From Crossiella cryophila (GTDB lineage: Bacteria; Actinomycetota; Actinomycetes; Mycobacteriales; Pseudonocardiaceae): 64,000 nucleotides of DNA. Made by a program: the position numbers and the translations under genes. Every line of letters begins with the position of its first letter. Position 1 is the first letter of the stretch. Below the pieces are notes generated by a model. That model did no database searches. It had not been told where the DNA came from and saw nothing but the letters and a program-made list of their open reading frames with translations. Positions 16,499 to 25,431 of the stretch are shown here, one piece after another. The stretch is taken from contig NZ_JACHMH010000001.1 of the NCBI RefSeq assembly GCF_014204915.1, forward strand, positions 6,473,501-6,537,500, given 5' to 3'.

Positions 16499-19400
16499 TG
16501 ACCGCCGGAACCCTGGAACTGCTCGCCCGTGAACTCGGCGAGGCGTTGCGCCCGTTGGCCGATCGGCTCGCGCCGGAGACCCGGGAGCAGTTCCTGCTGA
16601 GCGAGCTGGGGGTGTGGGCGCCGGGCGGACTGGGCAACGCGGCCGGGGCCATCGGCACGGTGGTGGTGCAGGCCGGTGGGCTGGCGCCGATCGTGCAGCG
16701 GCTGGCCGGGGCGATCAACTCCGGGGACGCCCCCGCGATCCTCGCCGAGGGTGTGACGCTGCTCGGGGCGATCAAGTCCACGCTGAGCGCGGTGGACGCG
16801 CTCGGTCCGGCGCTGGAATCGGTGGTGTCCGGGGCTGCCGGGCTCACTCCGGCGCAGAAGCAGCGGCTGGTCCGGGAGGTCAGGGCGCTGCCCAAGCGGC
16901 TGATCGACTACGCCGCGGTCACCCACCTGGAGCGCACCAACCAGACCCTGGCCGACCTGCTGGCCGTGCTGGGCATCGTGGACCGGGTGGTGGTGCCTTC
17001 CGACCCGGCCGATCCGACCGTGGTGCCGGTGCGCTACCGGGTGCTGCACTTCGACCGGCTGCTCAAGCTGGTCACCGATCCGGCGACCATGCTGCGGGAG
17101 GCATTCGGCCTTGGCGAGCCGGACTTCACCGGCTCCGAGCTGTTCGTCCGGCTGGCCGACTACCTGGCCGCCCAGCACCGCGGCTTCCAGCACCTGAGGT
17201 TCCCCGACGGCACCCGCGGTTTCCAGGCCGAGGGCAGCACACTGGCCGTGGACCGGGGCACCACGCCACCCTCGCTGCGCCTGGAGACCCAGGCCCAGAC
17301 CACCGCCGACTTCACCCACACGGTGGAACTCGGTCCACTGTGGACACTGAAGTTCACCAGCCGCTCCCGGCTGACCGGCCGGATCCAGGGCCGGATCACC
17401 CCGCCGCTGGCCATCTCCATCGAACCCGGCGCCGGTGGCGCGCTGGACGCCGAGGTGTCCCTGGAGGCCAAGCGCCCCACCGACGAACCCATCGTGCTGC
17501 TCGGCCAGACCGGCGCCTCCCGGCTGGAGATCGCCCGCTTCGCGCTCGGCCTGCGGGTGCAGGCCGGTTCCGGCGCCGAACCCACCGTCCAGCTGCGCCT
17601 CGACGGCGGGCGGGTGGTCATCGACCTGTCCAAGGCGGACGGGTTCATCAAGACCATCACCCGCGGGGCGAAGATCGAGTCCGAGTTCGAGTTGCGGGCG
17701 CTGTGGTCGCCCTCGACCGGGTTGCGGCTGGAGGGCAGTGGATCACTGGACCTGGCGTTGCCGATCAATGTCGGGCTGGGGCCGATCGAGATCACCACGC
17801 TGTTCATCGGGGTGGGCATCAAGGACGACGCGGCGCCGGTGGAGTTGTCCGGGTCGTTCAAGGCCGAGCTGGGGCCGATCAAGGCGACCGTGCAACGGCT
17901 TGGGGTGATCGCGGACGTGCGGTTCCCCGGCGGTGGCGGCAACCTCGGGCCGGCGGACGTGGGCTTCCGGTTCAAGGCGCCCAACGGGATCGGGCTGTCG
18001 GTGGATGCCGGACTGATCGCCGGCGGCGGGTTCCTCTACGCCGATCCTGATCGCGGGGAGTACGCGGGCGCGCTGTCGCTGGAGTTCGCCGGGTTCCTGG
18101 AACTGAACGCGATCGGGTTGATCAGCACCCGGTTCCCGGACGGGGACAGCGGGTTCTCGCTGTTGATCGTGATCGCCACCGAGTTCGGCGGCGGCGGCAT
18201 CCAGCTCGGTTACGGGTTCACGCTGCTCGCGGTGGGTGGGCTGATCGGGCTCAACCGGGGCATGGACCTGCAGGCGCTGACCGAGGGCGTGCGCACCGGG
18301 TCGATCGAATCGGTGATGTTCCCCCAGGACGTGGTGGCCAACGCGCCGCGGATCATCTCCGACCTGCGCCGGTTCTTCCCGCCGGAGAAGGGCACCTTCC
18401 TGATCGGGCCGATGGCCAAGATCGGTTGGGGTACGCCAACACTGGTCAGTGTCTCGCTCGGGGTGATCGTGGAGATCCCGCCGGGCACCATCGCCATCCT
18501 GGGTGTGCTCAAGTGCATCCTGCCGCACAAGGCGTTGCCGCTGATCCAGGTGCAGGTGGCCTTCGTCGGCGCGTTCGAGCCGGACAAGTCACGACTGTGG
18601 TTCTACGCCCAGCTGTTCGACTCGCGCATCCTGACCATGACCATCGACGGCGGCATGGGCCTGCTGGTGGCCTGGGGCGACAACCCCGAGTTCGTGCTGA
18701 CCGTCGGCGGTTTCCACCCCTCCTTCACCCCGCCGCCGCTGCCGTTCCCGGTGCCGCCGCGGCTGTCGGTGGACATCCTGAACCAGCCCACCGCGCTGAT
18801 CCGGGTCTCCGGCTACTTCGCCATCACCAGCAACTCCGCCCAGTTCGGCGCCAAAGCCGAACTGCGCCTTGGCTTCAGCGACTTCGGCCTGCACGGGCAC
18901 CTGGCCTTCGACGCGTTGTTCCGGTTCTCCCCGTTCTCCTTCGTCATCTCCATCTCCGCCGGGGTCAGCCTCAAGGCGTTCGGGGTCGGGCTGTTCGGCA
19001 TCGATCTGCGCTTCCAGCTGGAGGGGCCCGCACCGTGGCGGGCATCCGGGCGGGGCTCGATCTCGTTGCTGTTCTTCGAGATCTCCGCCGACTTCGACAT
19101 CAGCTGGGGCGAGAAGCGGGACACCACACTGCCGCCGGTGTCCGTGCTCGAACTGCTCGGCGCCGAACTGGTCAAGACCGAGGGCTGGGAGACCCGGTTG
19201 CCCTCCGGCGGCACCCGCGCGCTGGTCACCCTGCGCACGCTGGACCCGGCCAACCCCCTGGACAACCTGGTGCTGCACCCGCTGGGCAGCCTGTTCATCC
19301 GGCAGCGGGCACTGCCGCTGGACGTGCGCATCGACAAGGTCGGCCAGCAGGCGCCCAGCGACGGCAACCGGTTCACCTTCGAGCCCAAGAAGGACAGCGG

Positions 19401-21057
19401 GCTGCGCCGGGTGGCCAGCACCGGCGACAAGTTCGCCATGGCCCAGTTCCAGCAACTCGACGACGCCGAGAAGCTGTCCCGGCCCGCCTACGAAACGCAG
19501 AACGCGGGCCTGGAACTGGCCGCGGGCGAGGCCAACCTGCTCAGCTCGCTGGTGGTGCGGCGCAGCGCGCGCTACGAGGAGATCATCACCGACAAGAAGC
19601 GCGGCATCCCAGGTGTGGCCCGGATGTCGGCGGCCGAGGCGGTGGCCACACCGGTGCGCAAACGCCTGGTGAGCGTCAGCCCGGCGGTGTTCGAGCACCT
19701 GATCGCGGGCAGTAGCACCGCCCGTTCGCCGCTCTCGGCCCAGCGGGCGGGCGAGTTGCAGCCCTTCGCCGCCGGGGAGACCGTGCGGATCCAGGACCAG
19801 CGCTACGTGATCACCAAGAAGCGGGACAACACCCAGGCGTTCCCGCCGCTGGGCGCGCCACTGCGGGAACCGGAGTTCCGCAGCCTCACCACCGCCAGGG
19901 ACGCCCTGGCCGAGTGGATCAAGGCCGACCCCCGGCTGGCGGACACGCTGCACGTCATCCCGCTGGCCGAACTCGCCGGTCCGCTGGCCGAATCCGGCAC
20001 CTGGTCGGACTCCCCCGCCGCACCCCTCGCCGTGGCCGGGGCGGGCGCGGTCCGGCTGGGCAACGGCAAGGTGCTGCTGGTCGGCGGCACCGGCTCCGAC
20101 GGCGCACCGGTGGCCGAGGCCGCGGTGTTCGACCCGATCGCGGACGCCTGGCAACCCGCCAAACCCCTGAGCACCGCCCGCGTCCAGCACACCACCACCC
20201 TCCTGGCCACCGGCCGGGTGCTGGTCGCGGGCGGCCTGGACAGCACCGGCAAGGCACTCGCATCCGCCGAGCTGTACGACCCGATCTCCGGCTCCTGGAC
20301 GACCCTGCCCGACCTCAAGGACGCCCGCGCCGGGCACACCGCGACCGCGCTGCCCGACGGCACAGCCCTGATCACCGGCGGCCGTAACACTCGCGCACTG
20401 TCCACAGTGGAACTGCTCGGCGCGGACGGCAAGTGGGCCCAGGCGAAACCCATGCTGGACGCCCGCACCGGCCACCAGACCCTGTTGCGGGACAAGACCG
20501 TGCTGGTACTCGGCGGCGCCTTCGACACCGGCGGCCCGGCCGGCGCCCGTACCAGCTGCGAGAGCTACGACCTGGCCTCCGGCACCTGGACCGCCGCCCC
20601 GGCCCTGGCCCTGCCCCGCACCGGCCACCAGGCCACCGCACTGGGCAAGCAGGTGCTGGTCACCGGCGGCGACCCGATCGCACCCCGCCTGCACGTGCCC
20701 ACTCACCTGGACCCGCCCTACCGGCCGGACGGGCTCACCAGCGTGGAAGCCCTGTCCGGCACCGCCTGGAGCACCACGGCCGCGCTGCCCGGCGGTCGCA
20801 CCGGACACCGGGCGGTGGCCCTGCGCACCGGGCGGCTGCTGGTCATCGGCGGCACCAGCCTGGCCGCCCACGGCACCGGCTTCCGCAACGTCACCGCCTA
20901 CGACCCGAACAGCGACACCTGGGTGGCCGCGGGCGCGCTGCGCACCGGACGCTGGGACGCCGCCGTGGTGGAACTGGGCGACGGCCGGGTCCTGATCATC
21001 GGCGGCCGCACCCACGGCGGCGCGATCACCGCCGCCACCGAGACCTACATCCCGTGA
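16498..21057 (+). CDS. Giant DUF6603-like protein with C-terminal kelch repeats
   Basis: A 1519-aa protein. Residues 1-130 are helical. Residues about 260-870 are a long run of glycine-rich alternating hydrophobic strands (for example GPIEITTLFIGVGIKDD, LSLEFAGFLELNAIG, IQLGYGFTLLAVGGLIGLN), which I match to the uncharacterised DUF6603 family. Residues about 870-1160 are a mixed linker. Residues about 1165-1519 are kelch repeats (LLVGGTGSDGAPVAEAAVFD, VLVAGGLDSTGKALASAELY, VLIIGGRTHGG) forming a propeller. There is no signal peptide or clear membrane helix. A GAGG site lies four bases before the ATG, which overlaps the protease stop. Role unknown; a structural or lipid/protein-binding scaffold is my inference. 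Confidence 0.75.
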   Translation: MTAGTLELLARELGEALRPLADRLAPETREQFLLSELGVWAPGGLGNAAGAIGTVVVQAGGLAPIVQRLAGAINSGDAPAILAEGVTLLGAIKSTLSAVDALGPALESVVSGAAGLTPAQKQRLVREVRALPKRLIDYAAVTHLERTNQTLADLLAVLGIVDRVVVPSDPADPTVVPVRYRVLHFDRLLKLVTDPATMLREAFGLGEPDFTGSELFVRLADYLAAQHRGFQHLRFPDGTRGFQAEGSTLAVDRGTTPPSLRLETQAQTTADFTHTVELGPLWTLKFTSRSRLTGRIQGRITPPLAISIEPGAGGALDAEVSLEAKRPTDEPIVLLGQTGASRLEIARFALGLRVQAGSGAEPTVQLRLDGGRVVIDLSKADGFIKTITRGAKIESEFELRALWSPSTGLRLEGSGSLDLALPINVGLGPIEITTLFIGVGIKDDAAPVELSGSFKAELGPIKATVQRLGVIADVRFPGGGGNLGPADVGFRFKAPNGIGLSVDAGLIAGGGFLYADPDRGEYAGALSLEFAGFLELNAIGLISTRFPDGDSGFSLLIVIATEFGGGGIQLGYGFTLLAVGGLIGLNRGMDLQALTEGVRTGSIESVMFPQDVVANAPRIISDLRRFFPPEKGTFLIGPMAKIGWGTPTLVSVSLGVIVEIPPGTIAILGVLKCILPHKALPLIQVQVAFVGAFEPDKSRLWFYAQLFDSRILTMTIDGGMGLLVAWGDNPEFVLTVGGFHPSFTPPPLPFPVPPRLSVDILNQPTALIRVSGYFAITSNSAQFGAKAELRLGFSDFGLHGHLAFDALFRFSPFSFVISISAGVSLKAFGVGLFGIDLRFQLEGPAPWRASGRGSISLLFFEISADFDISWGEKRDTTLPPVSVLELLGAELVKTEGWETRLPSGGTRALVTLRTLDPANPLDNLVLHPLGSLFIRQRALPLDVRIDKVGQQAPSDGNRFTFEPKKDSGLRRVASTGDKFAMAQFQQLDDAEKLSRPAYETQNAGLELAAGEANLLSSLVVRRSARYEEIITDKKRGIPGVARMSAAEAVATPVRKRLVSVSPAVFEHLIAGSSTARSPLSAQRAGELQPFAAGETVRIQDQRYVITKKRDNTQAFPPLGAPLREPEFRSLTTARDALAEWIKADPRLADTLHVIPLAELAGPLAESGTWSDSPAAPLAVAGAGAVRLGNGKVLLVGGTGSDGAPVAEAAVFDPIADAWQPAKPLSTARVQHTTTLLATGRVLVAGGLDSTGKALASAELYDPISGSWTTLPDLKDARAGHTATALPDGTALITGGRNTRALSTVELLGADGKWAQAKPMLDARTGHQTLLRDKTVLVLGGAFDTGGPAGARTSCESYDLASGTWTAAPALALPRTGHQATALGKQVLVTGGDPIAPRLHVPTHLDPPYRPDGLTSVEALSGTAWSTTAALPGGRTGHRAVALRTGRLLVIGGTSLAAHGTGFRNVTAYDPNSDTWVAAGALRTGRWDAAVVELGDGRVLIIGGRTHGGAITAATETYIP

Positions 21058-21082
21058 CCGGGCGCGTGAAGGGGAACATGCC

Positions 21083-22258
21083 ATGACCAGTCCCAACCCC
21101 TGGAAGAGCGTGCCGGACGCGCCCGTGGCGAGCAGCTGGAGCGGCCGCACCGACGGCGCGGTGCTGGTCACCGAGACCGGCAAACCGGACCGGGTGGTGA
21201 TCGCGGGCGGCTCGGACGGCACCGCCGCCGGGGCCCGCGCGGACACCGCCAGCTACGACAGCGGCACCGAAACGTGGACCGCGCTGGCCAAACTGACCAC
21301 CGCCCGGCGCGCGCACAGCACCACCGCGCTCACCGGCGGCCAGGTCCTGGTCATCGGCGGTATCGCGGGCGGCGGTCAGTTCCCGGCGGCCGGACTGCCC
21401 ACCGCCGAGCTGTACAACCCTGCCAGCAGCAAGTGGGAACCGGTGGTCAACCAGATGGCCGGGCCGCGCTGGGGGCACAGCGCGGTGCTGCTGAGCAACG
21501 GCAAGGTCCTGGTCACCGGGGGCAGCACCACCCGCACCGGCAACTCCGAACAGGCGCTCAACCGGGTCGAGCTGTTCGATCCGGTGGAGAAGACCTGGAC
21601 CACCAAGAAACCCATGCTGGACGCGCGCACCGGCCACGCGGCGCTGCGCCTGCCCAACGGGCACGTGCTGGTGGTCGGCGGCGCGGTGCCGATCCGGCAG
21701 GACCAGGAGGCCGCGCTGGCCTACTGCGAGGTCTACAACCCGGACGCCGACACCTGGACCGCGACCACCGGTGTGCTCGGCGAGCCCAGGGCCCAGCACC
21801 AGGCCACCCTGGTCGGCGGCAAGGTACTGGTCACCGGCGGCACCGCACCCGGCATGCGGCCCGACGGCGGTTTCGACCCGTTCAGCCGGGCCACCGCCGA
21901 ACTGTTCGACCCGACCGGCGGCACCTGGACCCCGGTGGCCCAGCCCATGCCCGGCGGCCGGGCCGCGCACCGGGCGATCGCCGTCAGCGGCAACCGGGTG
22001 CTCATCATCGGCGGCACCGGCGGGGCGCGCGGGGACACCGGGTACGCCAAGGCGTTGCTGTTCAACCTGGCCACCGGCGCCTGGGGGGACGGGGGCATCC
22101 CGGAGCAGGCCCGCTGGGACCTGGGCGCGGTGGCCCTCGCCGACGGCAAACGGGTCGTGGTCACCGGCGGCGTGGTGCGGGCCGGACTGACCGCGGCCAC
22201 GCCGGGCACCGCCGAACTCACCGCGGTCACCGAGGTGTGCACAGTGGACGGTCCGTGA
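21083..22258 (+). CDS. Kelch-repeat beta-propeller protein
   Basis: A 391-aa protein made almost entirely of about seven kelch units, each with a GG pair after a hydrophobic strand (VVIAGGSDGT, VLVIGGIAGG, VLVTGGSTTR, VLVVGGAVPI, VLVTGGTAPG, VLIIGGTGGA, VVVTGGVVRA) and a tryptophan about 20-25 residues later. One blade (KPMLDARTGH) is identical to one in the C-terminus of the preceding protein, so the two propellers are related by duplication. No signal peptide. GAAGGGG precedes the ATG. Its TGA overlaps the next ATG by one base. Likely a protein-interaction subunit of the block. Confidence 0.85.
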   Translation: MTSPNPWKSVPDAPVASSWSGRTDGAVLVTETGKPDRVVIAGGSDGTAAGARADTASYDSGTETWTALAKLTTARRAHSTTALTGGQVLVIGGIAGGGQFPAAGLPTAELYNPASSKWEPVVNQMAGPRWGHSAVLLSNGKVLVTGGSTTRTGNSEQALNRVELFDPVEKTWTTKKPMLDARTGHAALRLPNGHVLVVGGAVPIRQDQEAALAYCEVYNPDADTWTATTGVLGEPRAQHQATLVGGKVLVTGGTAPGMRPDGGFDPFSRATAELFDPTGGTWTPVAQPMPGGRAAHRAIAVSGNRVLIIGGTGGARGDTGYAKALLFNLATGAWGDGGIPEQARWDLGAVALADGKRVVVTGGVVRAGLTAATPGTAELTAVTEVCTVDGP

Positions 22259-25200
22259 TGAGCGGCTACACCTTCCTGCCCTGGCTGCGCGCCGGGCTGG
22301 CCACCCACATCGACGAGGACGCGGTGGTGCTGAACTCGCGGATCAGCATCCCGGTCGAGCTGGAGATCAAGGGCGAACCGCTCAACCCCAGCGATCCCAG
22401 CAAACCCTTCAAGCCGGTCTCCCGCAACATCGCACTGTACGGGCCCGGCGATGTGATCGGGGTGGACGGGCGGGCCATCTCCCGGGTCGAGCCACTGCCC
22501 TGGATCACCAACTTCGAGCCGAACTACCTGGCGCACATCGAGTTCTACGAGGAGGACTTCCCCTGGCGGTACAGCCCGGCCAAGCACAGCGACGCCATCG
22601 GCAAGGTGCGGCCGTGGCTGGCGCTGGTGGTGCTGGCCGGCGCGAGCAGTCCCGGCGAGGGCGATGAGTTCACCGACATCACCGTTCCCGGCGCGCCACT
22701 GCCCGCGATCACCGTGCTGGACCCGGCGAAAACCCTGCCGCCGCAGGATGAACTGGGGGCCTGGGCGCACGTGCACGTCAACGGCGACCTGTCCGGGGCG
22801 GTGCTCGCCCCGGCCAAGGGCGGGCCACTGGCCGCGCTGGAACGGGTGCTGCGGGAGAACCCGGACCTGGCCTGCTCCCGGCTGGTCTGCCCGCGTCACC
22901 TGCTGCCCAACACCGGCTACCACGCGTTCCTGGTGCCCGCCTTCGAGAACGGCCGCCTGGCCGGGCTGGGCCTGACCCCCACGGCCGAGGCACCGGTGCC
23001 GAGCTGGAGCGGGACCGGGATCGGTGGGCCGCTGCCCTACTACCACCGCTGGTTCTTCCAGACCGGCACCGCGGGCGACTTCGAGTACCTGGTGCGCATC
23101 CTGGAACCCCGGTTCGCCGATCCGCGGATCGCCCGCCGGGACATCGACGTCAGCCGCTCCCCCGGCTACGACCTGCCGCCGATCCTGGCGCCCACCCGCG
23201 GCCTGCTCAAACTCGGTGGGGCACTGCAAACCGACCGTCCGCTGGACATCTTCGACCGCTGGGCCGAGGCGTTCCCGCACCCGTTCCAGGAGAAGCTGGC
23301 CGAGCTGATCAACCTGGCCGACGACTACCTGACCACCGAACCCGTGCGGGCCAACGCGGGCCTGACCGCACTGCCCGAACCCGCCGACCCGGTGATCACC
23401 CCGCCGCTGTACGGGCGCTGGCCCGCGCTCACCTCCCGGCTGCTCACCGGCCGGAACGGTGAGCCGCTGGTACCGGATCCGGCCAACCCGAACTGGTTGC
23501 ACACGCTCAACCTGGACCCGCGCTACCGGGTGGCCGCCAACTTCGGCACCCGGATCGTGCAGGACCGCCAGGAGGAGTTCATGGCCGCGGCCTGGGAACA
23601 GGTCGGCGAGGTCCTCGAAGGCAATGCCCGGATCCGGGCCGCCCAGCTGCACCGCGAGGTCGGACACTCCTTGCAGCAGAAGCACTTCGAACCGGAAACC
23701 CGGGAGGAGCAGCTCCTGGACGCCACGCCGCGGCCGGGTCGCAAGCTGACCTGGACCGCGCCGGTGCACACCAGGGTCACCGCCGAGGGCGAGGGCACCG
23801 ACGCGGCCCCGGCCGAACGGGTCGCGGTCGGCTTCCGGGTGGCCCGCTCCCGGATCGCGGGCGCGCCGGTGTCCCCGGCCATGCGCCGCGCCACCCGGCC
23901 AGCCTCCCGGCTGATGCGCAAGCTCTTCCCGCCGCCCGTACCCGGCGCGCTCGACGCGGCGGGTCCCAGTGCAGAGGAACTGTTGCCGCGCATGGACGAT
24001 CCGGCCGGGGTGACCGCGGCCGTGCCCAAACGCAAGCCCGTCTCGCTGATCACCCCCAAGGACGTCGAGGGCGCCCCGGTCCTGCTGGACGCCGATCCGA
24101 ACGACCCGCCGCCGGACCCGGTGCCGGGCCTGCCCAAGAACAACCTGTTCAAGCTGCGGGACCTCAACGACCTGGAGACCACCCCGGCCGGGGACCGGGA
24201 CAGCGATGAGGCACTGAACTTCAAGAAGGCGCTCAGCTCGCTCTACCAGGGCTGGCAGGGCTCCTTCGCCGGGGCCAGGGTGCCGGAACGGCCACCGCTG
24301 GGCGTCACCGGCACCGCACAGTCCACTTTGGACAACATCCGCTCGGACAGCACCGTGCTCAGGCGGTTGCAGGACTCGGTCAAGGTGCCCGGCAGGCTCA
24401 CCGGCGAGACCCCGCGGCTGACCGAGGCGCTGGCCTACCCGCGGCTCGACCTGCCGATGTACCAGGCGTTGCGGGACCTGGACGTGGAGGCGTTCGTGCC
24501 CAGCCTCGGGCTGGTGCCGCCGAACACGATCACCCTGCTGCTCACCGACCAGGCATACATCGAGGCGTTCATGGTCGGCCTCAACCACGAACTCGCCCGC
24601 GAACTGCTGTGGCGGGAGTACCCGACCGACCAGCGCGGCACCCCGTTCCGCCAGTTCTGGAAGCCGATCGGGCAGCCCGGCCAGTCCAGGGAGGCCACCT
24701 ACGACATCAAGCCCATCCACCAGTGGTCGGCCACCGCCAAGCTGGGCGAGAACGACGCCAGGGACGCCGGACTCGGCAGGCCGCAGGAAGAAAACCTGGT
24801 GCTGGTGATCCGCGGCGAGCTGCTCAAGAAGTACCCGACCGCGGCCATCTACGCGCACAAGGCCCGCTGGCAAACCGATCCGGTCACCGGCGAGATCCTC
24901 AAGGACCAGGAACGCAGACTGGTGGGACTGGCCGATCCCAACCGGCCTGACCCGGTCACCGAGATCCGGCTGCCGATCTACGAGGCCAAGGTGGAGCCGG
25001 ACCTGTACCTGCTGGGCTTCCCGCTCTCCGAAGCCGAGGCCGAGGGCCGCACCACCGATCCGAACGAGGACGGCTCCGGCTGGTTCTTCGTGATCAAGGA
25101 ACGGCCGGGCGACCCGCGGTTCGGACTGGACGAGAACAAGCAGCCCGACGTCGAGGTGTGGAACGACCTGTCCTGGCCGGACGTGGACAACTCGGTGCCG

Positions 25201-25431
25201 CCCAAGGGTTTCCTCAACCTGTCGGCCACCCCGACGGTGCCGTTGTCGGCGCAGCTCAGCGATGTGCGCGACGACGACGAGAAGGTGCCGCAACGCCTCG
25301 AAGACGTGCAGCTGCCGCCCTGGAGCGCCGGGCTCAGCTCCGCCGAGTTCGCCTACATCCTCTTCCAGGCCCCGGTGCTGATGGCCGTACATGCACAGGA
25401 GATGCTGCCCGATGACGACGCCACTCAGTAA
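22258..25431 (+). CDS. 1057-aa conserved-looking protein of unknown function
   Basis: I do not recognise this protein. It begins SGYTFLPWLRAGLATHIDED, has no signal peptide or membrane segment, and contains tryptophan- and proline-rich stretches such as WITNFEPNYLAHIEFYEEDF and FPWRYSPAKHSDAIGKVRPW in the first 130 residues. A central region (about 520-640) is basic and low in order (MRRATRPASRLMRKLFPPPV). Residues about 770-900 have a well-ordered look (LPMYQALRDLDVEAFVPSLG, LTDQAYIEAFMVGLNHELAR, LLWREYPTDQRGTPFRQFW). It overlaps the kelch gene by one base and the next gene by 20 bases, so it should be made in fixed proportion to its neighbours. Confidence 0.8.
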   Translation: MSGYTFLPWLRAGLATHIDEDAVVLNSRISIPVELEIKGEPLNPSDPSKPFKPVSRNIALYGPGDVIGVDGRAISRVEPLPWITNFEPNYLAHIEFYEEDFPWRYSPAKHSDAIGKVRPWLALVVLAGASSPGEGDEFTDITVPGAPLPAITVLDPAKTLPPQDELGAWAHVHVNGDLSGAVLAPAKGGPLAALERVLRENPDLACSRLVCPRHLLPNTGYHAFLVPAFENGRLAGLGLTPTAEAPVPSWSGTGIGGPLPYYHRWFFQTGTAGDFEYLVRILEPRFADPRIARRDIDVSRSPGYDLPPILAPTRGLLKLGGALQTDRPLDIFDRWAEAFPHPFQEKLAELINLADDYLTTEPVRANAGLTALPEPADPVITPPLYGRWPALTSRLLTGRNGEPLVPDPANPNWLHTLNLDPRYRVAANFGTRIVQDRQEEFMAAAWEQVGEVLEGNARIRAAQLHREVGHSLQQKHFEPETREEQLLDATPRPGRKLTWTAPVHTRVTAEGEGTDAAPAERVAVGFRVARSRIAGAPVSPAMRRATRPASRLMRKLFPPPVPGALDAAGPSAEELLPRMDDPAGVTAAVPKRKPVSLITPKDVEGAPVLLDADPNDPPPDPVPGLPKNNLFKLRDLNDLETTPAGDRDSDEALNFKKALSSLYQGWQGSFAGARVPERPPLGVTGTAQSTLDNIRSDSTVLRRLQDSVKVPGRLTGETPRLTEALAYPRLDLPMYQALRDLDVEAFVPSLGLVPPNTITLLLTDQAYIEAFMVGLNHELARELLWREYPTDQRGTPFRQFWKPIGQPGQSREATYDIKPIHQWSATAKLGENDARDAGLGRPQEENLVLVIRGELLKKYPTAAIYAHKARWQTDPVTGEILKDQERRLVGLADPNRPDPVTEIRLPIYEAKVEPDLYLLGFPLSEAEAEGRTTDPNEDGSGWFFVIKERPGDPRFGLDENKQPDVEVWNDLSWPDVDNSVPPKGFLNLSATPTVPLSAQLSDVRDDDEKVPQRLEDVQLPPWSAGLSSAEFAYILFQAPVLMAVHAQEMLPDDDATQ

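Noticed and set aside
18589-21246. An 885-codon minus-strand ORF opposite the DUF6603-kelch gene
   Set aside because: The composition is that of shadow frames and the opposite strand has clear kelch repeats.
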